The notes below the pieces were generated by a model, which was given only the letters and a program-made list of their open reading frames with translations, was not told the origin of the DNA and searched no databases. A stretch of DNA of 64,000 bases from an uncultured eubacterium 1-6 (GTDB taxonomy: Bacteria > Bacillota > Clostridia > Lachnospirales > Lachnospiraceae). Below are positions 17,099 to 26,200 of this stretch, one piece after another. Within the stretch, counting starts at the first letter, position 1; each line of letters starts with the position of its first letter. The DNA lies in contig CAIFEZ010000012.1 in the NCBI GenBank assembly GCA_903789595.1, positions 1-64,000 on the forward strand. The letters run 5' to 3'. Made by a program: the position numbers and the translations under genes.

Positions 17099-18301
17099 AT
17101 GAAAGTTTTAGTCATCAACTGCGGAAGTTCTTCCCTGAAGTACCAGCTGATCGATTCTGATTCCGAGGAGGTTCTTGCAAAGGGCCTTTGCGAGCGTATC
17201 GGCATCGACGGCCGTCTCGTATATCAGAAGGAAGGACTTGATAAGGAGATCACCGAGGCACCGATGCCGACACACAAGGAAGCCATCAAGATGGTTCTCG
17301 ATGCGCTCACCAATGACAGGACCGGCGCAATCCGCTCCCTCAAGGAGATCGACGCGGTCGGCCATCGTGTCGTACACGGCGGCGAGGAGTTCGCCCACTC
17401 CGCAAAGGTTGACGATGCCATGATCAAGGCACTTGAGGACTGCTCCGATCTGGCACCTCTGCACAATCCCGCGAATCTGATCGGAATCAATGTGTGCAAG
17501 GAGCTCATGCCGGGCGTTCCGATGGTCGGCTGCTTCGACACCGCCTTCCATCAGACCATGCCGGAAAAGGCATATCTGTACGCGATCCCGATCGAGTACT
17601 ATGAGAAATACCGCATCCGCAAATACGGCTTCCACGGCACAAGCCACAGCTTTGTCTCCAAGGAGACCGCAAAGTTCCTCGGCCTCGATCTCAACAACAG
17701 CAAGATCATTGTCTGCCACCTGGGCAACGGCGCATCGGTAAGCGCTGTAAAGAACGGCAAATGTGTAGACACCTCCATGGGTCTCACTCCTCTTGCCGGC
17801 CTTGCCATGGGAACGCGCTCCGGCGACATCGATCCCTCCGTTGTCGAGTTCCTCGGAAAGAAGCTGAATCTCGACGCCTCCGGCGTTCTGAACATCCTGA
17901 ACAAAAAATCCGGCGTATACGGCCTCTCCAGAGGACTTTCCAGCGACTTCCGTGATCTGGCGGACGCAGCGAACAAGGGCAATCACGACGCAGAGGTCGC
18001 GCTTGAGGTATTTGCATACCGCGTAAAGACCACCATCGGCGCATATGTGGCGGCTATGGACGGGGTTGACGCCATCGCCTTCACCGCCGGAATCGGAGAG
18101 AACGACGGCGCGACCCGCGCGCGAATCATGGACGGCTTCAGCTACCTCGGCATCAAGATCGATCCCGAGAAGAACAAGCTCCGCGGACAGAACGTAAAGA
18201 TCTCCACCGACGACTCCAAAGTAGCCGTCTGCGTAATCCCGACAAACGAGGAACTCGCGATCTGCCGCGACACCGTAGCGATCCTCAGCGGGGACAGGTA
18301 A
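17099..18301 (+). CDS. ackA: Acetate kinase
   Basis: A 400-residue kinase that transfers phosphate from acetyl phosphate to ADP, giving acetate and ATP. The N-terminal [13 protein letters not shown], the RVVHGGEEF segment, HNPANL, the [13 protein letters not shown] motif with the active-site histidine, HLGNGAS and TAGIGEN are all present. Length is normal. GGAGGG lies 9 nt before the ATG. A possible -10 box, TATACT, is found at 17036-17041, but its -35 partner is poorly spaced. The usual clostridial neighbour DUF177 (YceD) is missing downstream; a repeat element sits in its place before rpmF. Confidence 0.96.
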   Translation: MKVLVINCGSSSLKYQLIDSDSEEVLAKGLCERIGIDGRLVYQKEGLDKEITEAPMPTHKEAIKMVLDALTNDRTGAIRSLKEIDAVGHRVVHGGEEFAHSAKVDDAMIKALEDCSDLAPLHNPANLIGINVCKELMPGVPMVGCFDTAFHQTMPEKAYLYAIPIEYYEKYRIRKYGFHGTSHSFVSKETAKFLGLDLNNSKIIVCHLGNGASVSAVKNGKCVDTSMGLTPLAGLAMGTRSGDIDPSVVEFLGKKLNLDASGVLNILNKKSGVYGLSRGLSSDFRDLADAANKGNHDAEVALEVFAYRVKTTIGAYVAAMDGVDAIAFTAGIGENDGATRARIMDGFSYLGIKIDPEKNKLRGQNVKISTDDSKVAVCVIPTNEELAICRDTVAILSGDR

Positions 18302-18304
18302 TTC

Positions 18305-18552
18305 GTTGCTTTTCACGCACAACTGACAAGGCAACGATTTCACAGCACCTTTGCCTGAGCATTACTGGCTGTTAGAAGTTTTATCCGTAAATTTTTCATT
18401 GAATGAATAGCGAGGACTGTTTGACGAAGGCGCTCGCGCCTGAGGAGTTCCGCAGCTTCAATAAAAAAGGATAAAACTTTGTTACAGCCAGTTTGCGAAT
18501 GGCAACAGGGATGTGAAATCTCTGCCTTTCAGATATACTGTGAACAGTAACC
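18305..18552. repeat. Large imperfect inverted-repeat element, copy B
   Basis: This copy starts GTTGCTTTTCACGCACAACT and ends CTGTGAACAGTAACC, with inner pairs GATTTCACAGCAC/GATGTGAAATC and ACTGGCTGTTAGAAGTTTTA against the complement near 18470. It shares the block TTTGCCTGAGCATTACTGGC with copy A (204-543) without mismatch. The centre is shorter but keeps the GGCGCTCGCGCC hairpin. It fills most of the 384-bp gap between ackA and rpmF. Confidence 0.75.
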
Positions 18553-18590
18553 AGGTAATTCCACGCGGGCACAAATTTTGCACCTTTTCC

Positions 18591-18619
18591 TTGACAAACA
18601 CATATCTCCTGTGTATAAT
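18591..18619 (+). promoter_or_regulatory. Strong promoter of rpmF
   Basis: TTGACA (18591-18596), 17 bp, TATAAT (18614-18619): a perfect consensus, as expected for a ribosomal protein gene. Confidence 0.85.
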
Positions 18620-18685
18620 CTTTAAAGTGCGATTGAGAAAATCAGCGGTTTATTTTGAATTCAGGAAGTATGAGGAGGTGTTATA

Positions 18686-18871
18686 ATGTCCATCTGTCCA
18701 AAAAATAAATCATCCAAGTCACATAGAGACAAGAGAAGAGCAAACTGGAAAATGTCCGCTCCGAACCTTGTTAAGTGCAGCAAATGCGGAGCACTTATGA
18801 TGCCTCACAGAGTATGCAAGAACTGCGGAACCTATAACAAGAAACAGGTTATCAACGTAGAAGAGGCATAA
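18686..18871 (+). CDS. rpmF: 50S ribosomal protein L32
   Basis: A 61-residue basic protein with the L32 N-terminus (KNKSSKSHRDKRRANW) and the zinc-ribbon cysteines C31-x2-C34 and C44-x2-C47. AGGAGGTG (18671-18678) precedes the ATG. It has its own consensus promoter and is closed by a strong terminator, so it is transcribed alone. In related genomes rpmF usually follows DUF177 and precedes plsX; here two unrelated genes separate it from plsX. Confidence 0.95.
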   Translation: MSICPKNKSSKSHRDKRRANWKMSAPNLVKCSKCGALMMPHRVCKNCGTYNKKQVINVEEA

Positions 18872-18900
18872 TCTTCTGCATCCGAATATGTGAATGATCA

Positions 18901-18931
18901 GGACTGCTATGAGAATAGCAGTCCTTTTTTG
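18901..18931 (+). terminator. Terminator after rpmF
   Basis: GGACTGCTAT pairs with ATAGCAGTCC around a four-base loop and is followed by TTTTTTG. Confidence 0.9.
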
Positions 18932-19118
18932 TTGCTTATGCATAACCGGCCCGGCAGGAATGGCAGCGGGGCTGCGAAATCACCGTCCTTCCGCTATGCC
19001 TCCGGCAATCTTATATCCCCCCTCCCGGCTTGTCCCGCATCTCATTCTATGTAAAACTGTTACCGTATGCATGACAAAAATTCAAACAGGATACAGAACA
19101 CAGAAACGGAGAAAGCAG

Positions 19119-20024
19119 ATGATGAGAGAGAAAGCGAACACCACAGCAGCAGTCACTCCCCCTGAGCAGGATAAGAATATTCTGGAAGAGAATATGCGGC
19201 AGTATTGGAATTACCGATCCGAAACCTATCCGTCCTCCCGCGGCAGTTCTCTCCCTGCATGCAAGGATATCAGTCTGTCCCTGCAGGCAGGTCAGACTCT
19301 CGGGATCGTAGGGGAGAGCGGATGCGGAAAGAGCACCTTCCTGCGTATCCTCGTCGGCCTCGAGACACCGGATGCCGGGGAGATCCTGCTTGAAGGACAT
19401 AAGATCAGCGGCCTCAAAGGCACGTCTCTTCGGGAAGCAAGAAAGAAGATACAAATGGTCTTCCAGGACCCGCTGGATTCCTTTCATCCGAAAATGAAGG
19501 TGAAGAACATCCTCTGTGAGCATCTTCTGAATTATCGTCTCATCCGGCGGAAGGAGATTCCGGAAAAAGCGAGAGAACTGCTGCGAATGGTCGACCTTCC
19601 GGAGGATTTCGCAGAACGATACCCGCGGAATCTGAGCGGCGGGCAGTGCCAGCGGATCGCGATCGCGCGGGCCCTCGCCCTGAAACCGGATATTCTGATC
19701 TGCGATGAGGCCACATCCGCACTGGATGCGGCGGCGCAGAAATCGATCGCGAAGCTCCTTGTCCGCCTTCAGAACGAACAGCATCTGTCCATAATCTTTG
19801 TCAGCCACGACCTGGCGCTGGTTCAGCAGATCTCACACCGCGTCGCGGTCATGTATCTCGGCCGTATTGTAGAGCTGATGAACGCAAGCGATGTCGCCAG
19901 CCATGCCCGTCATCCCTATACCCGCATGATGCTGGATTCTGTCTTTTCTCTTCCCGTGGACTTTCCCCGCCGGACTTCAATCCCGGAAGGCGGTCCGCCT
20001 GCCCCGCGCTTCCGCGCACATTGA
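19119..20024 (+). CDS. Oligopeptide-type ABC transporter ATPase, orphan
   Basis: A 301-residue ATPase of the OppF/DppF group. Walker A is GESGCGKS (65-72), the Q-loop lies in MVFQDPLDSFHP, the signature reads LSGGQCQR, Walker B ILICDEATSALD, and the H-loop is FVSHDLALV. The C-terminal HPYTRMMLDSV segment is typical of the oligopeptide/nickel subfamily. Neither permease genes nor a binding protein or a DppD partner are nearby, so it either pairs with subunits encoded elsewhere or is a relic. The N-terminal 45 residues are unusual in charge and may be non-native. GGAGA lies before the ATG; a second ATG follows directly. Confidence 0.85.
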   Translation: MMREKANTTAAVTPPEQDKNILEENMRQYWNYRSETYPSSRGSSLPACKDISLSLQAGQTLGIVGESGCGKSTFLRILVGLETPDAGEILLEGHKISGLKGTSLREARKKIQMVFQDPLDSFHPKMKVKNILCEHLLNYRLIRRKEIPEKARELLRMVDLPEDFAERYPRNLSGGQCQRIAIARALALKPDILICDEATSALDAAAQKSIAKLLVRLQNEQHLSIIFVSHDLALVQQISHRVAVMYLGRIVELMNASDVASHARHPYTRMMLDSVFSLPVDFPRRTSIPEGGPPAPRFRAH

Positions 20025-20050
20025 CAGCTCTCCCGTCCGCGTGCTATAAT
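20021..20050 (+). promoter_or_regulatory. Promoter of the lipoprotein gene
   Basis: TTGACA (20021-20026), overlapping the stop codon of the ABC gene, and TATAAT (20045-20050), 18 bp apart. Confidence 0.7.
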
Positions 20051-20138
20051 TTCGACAACTGTGAGTTGTAATAAACTTGTAACTTTTTCGGCAAAAATAT
20101 CTGTCGGTTCTATTTTACGAATAAAGGGGATAAACAGA

Positions 20139-20888
20139 ATGAACAGTCATAAATATTCGGGAATCCTTGCGGTCGGAATGAGCGCGGCGATGATTCTGTC
20201 CGGATGCTCATTTTCCGGCGGCATGAGCCGTCTGGTCGGCACCGTGACAGACACCGGCAAAGAAACCGTTGTCTCCGCCTCAAGCCAGGAGGGTACGCCG
20301 GTACAGACGCTTTCCTTCAACACCGACGTAGAGGCCCCGGCCTTCAAGAGCGATCTTTCCGGCTCCACCGATGTCGCAGCCGGCGGCAAGACCACGCTCT
20401 CTGCCGAAGCAGCCGCTTCTGACGGAGGAGAAATCTCCTACCAGTGGTACTCCAACAACGTTGATTCAAACGGCGGCGGCACCAAGATTCCGGGAGCCAC
20501 CTCTGCCGACTACACGCCGGACACCTCGGAGGGCGGAACCACCTATTATTATGTGGTTGCGATCAACACCGTAAACGGACAGGTCAACGAGACCACGAGC
20601 TCCACACACAGCGTGACCGTGTGGGCGAATATGTACTGGCAGAGGAATGCGGACAACGGCGGCTATCAGTATCTGAACCATGACGACGGAACCTATCCCA
20701 GCAATACCTCGATGGAGATCGACGGTGTGACCTACACCTTCAACGACAGCGGTTTCGCTGTAGACCCCGATACCGGAGATTACGTCGATGTGACGCAGTT
20801 CGGGGAATCCGCGTCCAGCACCAGCAGCTCGGCAGCGGACAGCAGCGATGCACAGAGCACCTCTGTACAGTCCTCATCCGCTCAGTAA
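20139..20888 (+). CDS. Ig-like domain lipoprotein
   Basis: A 249-residue exported protein. Residues 1-22 form a lipoprotein signal peptide with lipobox LSGC and lipidated C23. Next comes a low-complexity linker, then a bacterial Ig-like segment (about 80-165) with ISYQWYSNN, ADYTPDTS and TYYYVVAIN. After this, a piece reading MYWQRNADNGGYQYL and ending in TYTFNDSGFAV resembles a cell-wall-binding repeat. The tail (about 225-249) is almost pure Ser/Ala/Asp. It is probably a surface-anchored adhesion or wall-contact protein; the ligand is unknown. It has its own promoter and interrupts the usual rpmF-plsX junction. Confidence 0.75.
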   Translation: MNSHKYSGILAVGMSAAMILSGCSFSGGMSRLVGTVTDTGKETVVSASSQEGTPVQTLSFNTDVEAPAFKSDLSGSTDVAAGGKTTLSAEAAASDGGEISYQWYSNNVDSNGGGTKIPGATSADYTPDTSEGGTTYYYVVAINTVNGQVNETTSSTHSVTVWANMYWQRNADNGGYQYLNHDDGTYPSNTSMEIDGVTYTFNDSGFAVDPDTGDYVDVTQFGESASSTSSSAADSSDAQSTSVQSSSAQ

Positions 20889-21053
20889 ACGGCCGGACAA
20901 CAGATCGTGCTACAAACTGTATAAGCAGCAATTGCCCGCGCTGCGGAGATATGCCGGATTCGAACGCACAGACCGCGAGAAGAACGCAGCCTGTGCGTGA
21001 TCGATGCGGAAACCGCGGCATCGCATACAAACGAATGGAAGAGTGAATGGATC

Positions 21054-22121
21054 ATGAATGAAAAAGTCAGAGTAGTCGTAGATGCCATGGGCGGTGATTA
21101 CGCCCCGGAAGAACCTGTGAAGGGGGCTCTGGACGCCCTTCAGGAGAACAGCCGGATCGAGCTCATCCTGACCGGTCCGGAAGATCGGCTTCGCACAGAG
21201 CTTTCCAAATATTCATACGATGAAAGCCGTGTGCGCGTTGTAGACGCTCCCGAAGTCATCGAAACCGGAGAACCCCCGGTGAAAGCCATCCAGACAAAAA
21301 AGAATTCCTCCCTCGTGGTGGGTCTCAACCTGGTTCACAAGGGTGAGGCGGATGCCTTCGTCTCCTCCGGAAGTACCGGAGCCGTCCTTGTCGGCGGGCA
21401 GGCAATCGTCAAGAAAATCCGCGGAATCCACCGCGCGCCTCTGGCACCGCTTCTTCCGACCGCGAACGGCGTATCCCTTCTGATCGACTGCGGTGCCAGC
21501 GTGGATGCCAGACCGGCTCACCTGGTGCAGTTTGCCGTAATCGGTTCCATTTACATGAAGAATGTCCTCGGAATCCCGAATCCGCGCGTCGGGCTGGTGA
21601 ACATCGGCGTTGAGGAAGAGAAGGGCAACGCCCTCTGCAAGGAAACCTATCCTCTGCTGCGGGAGTGCAGGGACATCAACTTCATCGGAAACGTCGAGGC
21701 GAGAGACATCAGCAAAGGTGTCGCGGATGTCTACGTAACCGAAGCCTTTGTCGGCAATGTCATTCTGAAAATGTATGAAGGAGTGGCAGGCACTCTTCTA
21801 CATGAGATGAAGGGCGCCATATATTCTTCTCTTCGGAGCAAGATCGGAGGACTTCTGATCAAGCCGGCCCTGAAGACTACTCTGAAGAAATTCGATGCAG
21901 CCGCGTACGGCGGTGCTCCTCTGCTCGGTCTCAAGGGCCTTGTCGTGAAGACGCACGGCAGTTCAAAGGCAGTCGAATTCAAAAACACCGTCCTGCAGTG
22001 TATTCAGTTCAAGGAACAGGACGTAAACGGCAAGATTCAGGAATTTCTTACAAAAGCATCCGCCGCGAAGGAGATCGGGCAGACAGCCCCCGCCGACTCC
22101 GCTGCGAAGGATCCGCAGTGA
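21054..22121 (+). CDS. plsX: Phosphate acyltransferase PlsX
   Basis: A 355-residue enzyme making acyl phosphate from acyl-ACP, the first step of phospholipid synthesis by the PlsX/PlsY route. The family N-terminus VVVDAMGGDYAP is followed by VSSGSTGAVLVG, LLIDCGASVDARP, LVNIGVEEEKGN and FVGNVILKMYEGV. The frame is open 19 codons upstream, but the ATG at 21054 is where homology starts, with a weak GGAAGAG before it. Eight bases after its stop the second ACP gene begins. The last 15 residues are Ala-rich. Confidence 0.95.
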   Translation: MNEKVRVVVDAMGGDYAPEEPVKGALDALQENSRIELILTGPEDRLRTELSKYSYDESRVRVVDAPEVIETGEPPVKAIQTKKNSSLVVGLNLVHKGEADAFVSSGSTGAVLVGGQAIVKKIRGIHRAPLAPLLPTANGVSLLIDCGASVDARPAHLVQFAVIGSIYMKNVLGIPNPRVGLVNIGVEEEKGNALCKETYPLLRECRDINFIGNVEARDISKGVADVYVTEAFVGNVILKMYEGVAGTLLHEMKGAIYSSLRSKIGGLLIKPALKTTLKKFDAAAYGGAPLLGLKGLVVKTHGSSKAVEFKNTVLQCIQFKEQDVNGKIQEFLTKASAAKEIGQTAPADSAAKDPQ

Positions 22122-22129
22122 GGCTGACA

Positions 22130-22369
22130 ATGGAATTTGAACTGCTTCAACAAATCATCGTGGAGATCCTTCATGTTGATCCGAGGGAAATCACAATGAA
22201 TACCACCTTCGCGGAGGATCTCGGCGCCGACTCCCTGGATCTGTTTCAGATCGCCGCGCTCGCAGACGAAAAGTTCGAAATAGAAATCACCGAAGATGAA
22301 TTTCTGAACATCAAGACAGCTGGAGACATGGTGAAACTGATCCGAGACAAAACCAGTAAACGCGCGTAA
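22130..22369 (+). CDS. acpP: Acyl carrier protein (second copy)
   Basis: A 79-residue ACP with the phosphopantetheine motif GADSLDLFQI; the modified serine is in DSLD. The gene starts 8 nt after plsX and belongs to the canonical plsX-acpP-rnc cluster, so it is the likely main ACP of fatty acid synthesis and PlsX substrate supply. It differs widely from the copy at 2828. The longer in-frame reading (from 21998) lies within plsX and has no homology. Confidence 0.92.
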   Translation: MEFELLQQIIVEILHVDPREITMNTTFAEDLGADSLDLFQIAALADEKFEIEITEDEFLNIKTAGDMVKLIRDKTSKRA

Positions 22370-22442
22370 TACACTGCCGTGAACAATAGTTTCACCTTTT
22401 CAGTGAAGCGCGGACAGATAATATACATCAGCACGCGCACAA

Positions 22443-22489
22443 GAAGACTGCTCCCGGTTATCTGCATCCTGTAACCGTCAGCAGTCTTT
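22443..22489 (+). promoter_or_regulatory. Long hairpin in front of rnc
   Basis: AAGACTGCT (22444-22452) pairs with AGCAGTCTT (22480-22488), and CGGTTA (22455-22460) with TAACCG (22472-22477), giving about 16 bp with one 2x2 internal loop and an 11-nt terminal loop. No T tract follows, so it is not a simple terminator. It lies about 70 nt before rnc and is long enough to be an RNase III substrate. Confidence 0.55.
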
Positions 22490-22561
22490 GTGCTGCCGGC
22501 CGTGCCGTAAACCGCAGCACTATGAAAACTTTACAGCACATGCAAAGAGAGGAAATAAGAT

Positions 22562-23272
22562 ATGGAAGAAAAACTGTCGGAACTGCAGCAGAAAATCGGC
22601 TGCACCTTTGCGGACGTCCGCTGGCTGGAGCTGGCACTTCGTCACAGCTCTTATGCGAATGAGCACAATCTCGGGCATGAGGGCTGTAACGAGAGGCTGG
22701 AATTCCTCGGGGACGCAGTTCTGGAACTTGTGTCGAGCGAATACCTGTATGATCATTATCCGGAGCTTCCCGAGGGTCAGCTCACGAAGCTGAGAGCGAG
22801 CCTCGTGTGCGAACCTACGCTTGCCTACGACGCGCGCCAGTTCGGGCTTGAGAACTATCTCCTGCTCGGCAAAGGCGAGGACGCGACCGGCGGAAGGAAG
22901 AGGGATTCCGTGGTATCCGACGCCCTCGAGGCCGTTATCGGAGCAATCTTCAAGGACGGAGGCTTTGAAAAGGCCAGAGCATTTATTCTCCGCTATGTGA
23001 TGGACGATGTGGAGCACAAGCAGCTGTTCCACGACTCGAAAACCCATCTCCAGGAAATGATTCAGGCCGTGTCGGAAGAGCCGATCCGCTACGAGATCAC
23101 GGGGGAGACCGGACCCGATCACAACAAGAAATTTACGGCGCAGGTATGGCTCGGCGCAAGGCTTCTGGGCGAGGGCAGCGGCCATTCCAAAAAGGCGGCG
23201 GAGCAGCAGGCGGCCTATCAGGCGATCATGCGTTTTTCCCCGTCTGATTTTGCGGCAGAACAGCAGAACTGA
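22562..23272 (+). CDS. rnc: Ribonuclease III
   Basis: A 236-residue double-strand-specific endonuclease for rRNA and mRNA processing. The RNase III signature NERLEFLGDAVL (43-54) contains the catalytic E47 and D51; the second acidic pair is in DALEAVIGAIF. A double-stranded RNA-binding domain fills about 160-232 and ends with KKAAEQQAAYQAI. GAGGAA precedes the ATG. It is followed after 23 bp by smc, the conserved rnc-smc-ftsY order. Confidence 0.96.
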   Translation: MEEKLSELQQKIGCTFADVRWLELALRHSSYANEHNLGHEGCNERLEFLGDAVLELVSSEYLYDHYPELPEGQLTKLRASLVCEPTLAYDARQFGLENYLLLGKGEDATGGRKRDSVVSDALEAVIGAIFKDGGFEKARAFILRYVMDDVEHKQLFHDSKTHLQEMIQAVSEEPIRYEITGETGPDHNKKFTAQVWLGARLLGEGSGHSKKAAEQQAAYQAIMRFSPSDFAAEQQN

Positions 23273-23295
23273 CAGCAGAAAGAAAGAACGAATCT

Positions 23296-26200
23296 ATGTA
23301 TCTGAAATCAATCGAAATGCAGGGTTTCAAGTCCTTTGCCCTGAGAACCCGGCTCGAATTCCATAACGGCGTCACCGGCATTGTCGGGCCGAACGGCTCG
23401 GGCAAGAGCAATGTCGGGGACGCGGTGCGCTGGGTTCTCGGCGAGCAGAGCGCAAAATCCCTGCGCGGCGGCAACATGCAGGACGTTATTTTTGCCGGAA
23501 CTGAAAACCGCAAGCCGGTGGGATTTGCCATGGTCGCCATCACACTGGACAACACCGACCGGAAGCTCAATTTTGACGCGGACGAGGTCACGGTCATGAG
23601 AAAGCTCTACCGCTCCGGCGAAAGCGAGTATCAGCTCAACGGAAGAAGCTGCAGACTCCGCGACATCAACGAGCTTTTCTATGATACCGGAATCGGAAAG
23701 GAAGGCTATTCCATTATCGGCCAGGGCCAGGTCGAAAAGATCCTTAGCGGCAAGCCGGACGAACGGCGCGAGCTCTTCGATGAAGCGGCCGGTATTGTAA
23801 AATTCAAGCGCAGAAAGGCAACCGCCCTGAAAAAGCTCGAGGACGAGGAGGCAAATCTCGTCCGTGTCAACGACATTCTCAGCGAGGTCACACGGCAGAT
23901 CGGCCCCCTTGAGAAGCAGTCCGGCAAAGCAGAGGAATACCTCCGAAAGCGCGACAGTCTCCGGACCCTTGACATCCAGCTGTTCCAGATCGACGAGAGC
24001 CGGACCGAGGAGCAGCTTCGGGATCTGAGTCAGAACAGGCAGATCGCAGAAGACCATCTCCGGGATCTCAATGTACAGTTTGAAGAGACCAGGCTCGAAT
24101 ATCAGCGGGTCGAAAAGGAGCTGGAGGACCTGGAGGCAGACATCACCGCTTCCAGAGAACATATGCAGACAGCAGTCCTGGAAAAGCAGCAGCACGAGGG
24201 ACAGATCAATGTTCTCCGCGAGCAGATCCGCGCTGCGGAAACCAACAGGAAGCTTCTCCGGGACCGTCTGAACGCCATTGAAGAAGACAAGTCCTCCCGT
24301 ATCCGCAGTGCGGACGAGCAGCAGCAGGAGCAGCAGGAGCTTTCCGCAAGGCTGACCGAGGCCGAAAAAGAAAAGGATGACAGGGAGCGCGACGCGTCGG
24401 AAATCGAGGCCGAAATCGCCGGCAAGAATTCCGCCGCCGAGCAGAGCCGGAACGACACCATCACCCTTCTGAACAACCGGACCACCATAAAGGAACGCCT
24501 TCAGCGGTATGACACCATGCTGGAACAGATCGAGATACGAAAGTCCGAGCTTTCTTCCCGCATTCTTCAGATGAAAGAAAGCGAGTCACGGGAAAAGGCG
24601 AGCCTCGCCGGATACGAGCAAGAGTACGCGGAAATCAGCGGCGAAGTTGATAAATACCGCAGATCAGCGGCGGAGAAAGAAAAGAAGATCATCGCCCTCG
24701 GGCAGCGGCTCGACGAAGAGAGCCATCAGCTGGAGATCGGACAGACCGCCTATCACAGAGAGGCCTCCCGTCTCGAGTCCCTCCGGAACATCGCCGAGCG
24801 ATATGAAGGCTACGGCAACAGCATCAAACGGGTGATGGAGCAGAAGGACAGCAATCCCGGCATCCACGGCGTCGTTGCGGATCTGATCAAAACCGACAGA
24901 AAATACGAGACCGCCATTGAGACCGCTCTCGGCGGAGCTCTTCAGAATATTGTGACAGACAATGAGAGCACTGCCAAATACCTGATCGAATACCTGAAAC
25001 GGGGGCACTTCGGAAGAGCAACATTCCTCCCCCTGACCGCCATGAGAGACGACGCTCCGTCGCCTTCGCAGAACATCCAGTCGGTTCTCCGGGAAAACGG
25101 AGTTCTGGGCGTCGCCGATACGCTCGTCACCTGCGACAAAATCTACCAGGGCGTCGTCCGGCGTCTTCTCGGCAAAACCGTCGTCGTCGATACCATCGAC
25201 CACGCGATCGCGGTGAGCCGGCGCCATCACCAGTCTGTCCGGATGGTCACACTGGAAGGCGAGCTCCTCAGCCCCGGCGGCTCCATGACCGGAGGCTCCT
25301 TCAAGTACAACAGCAATCTTCTCGGAAGAAGAAGACAGATCAAGGAGCTCGAGAGCAGCGTCCAGTCCCTGAAGAAAGAGATGCAGGAGCTCCAGAAAAA
25401 AATCGAGGATCAGCGTTCCGAGCGGAATGAGCTGCGAAGCCTCCTCGCCGAAGAGCAGGACGCGCTTCAGAAGCTTCTCATCCGTCAGAACACCGCCCGC
25501 GTGAACCGCGACGGCGCTAAGGAAAAGAGCGATTCTCTGAGCGCTGATTTTGCACGGCTTACCGCGGAGCGCAATGAGATCAACGGCCAGATCTCCGAGA
25601 TCCGCGAAAAGCGTTCTCTGATCGGCGGCGAGCTGGAAAGCTCGCAGAAGGAAGAGGAGAATCTCGAGGACAGACTCCGGAAGATCTCCGACGAGGCCGA
25701 GGCCCTTCGCGAGAAGCAGCAGAATGCTCTCGCCGCGCGCGATCAGGCCCGGCTTTCCTGCTCCAACCTCCGCCAGCAGGTTTCCTTCCTCGAGGAAAAG
25801 CTGCATACCACACAGGCAGAGATCCGCAGGCTTGACGAGGAGCGGGAAAATCTTCTCCGCTCCATCACGGACGGCGAAAACGATTCGGACAGCAGAGAGT
25901 CCATGATTGCCGCGATTCAGGCAAAAATAGACGAACTGACCGCAGCGGCTGACGATGAAGACAAAGCCGGAGAAGCTCTTCAGAAAAAGAAAGAGGATCT
26001 GACCAGAAATCACCGGGAATTCTTTGAAAAGCGCGACCGGCTCTCCGGTGAAAAGGCCGAGATGGATCAGGAAATTTTCCGTCTCGACTCGCAGCTTGAA
26101 AAGCTCCGCGAGCAGAAGGAGAACCAGATCAATTATCTGTATGAGGAATATCAGATCACGCCGGATCAGGCGGAGGCCGTTCATTTTGATGAGATGCCTG

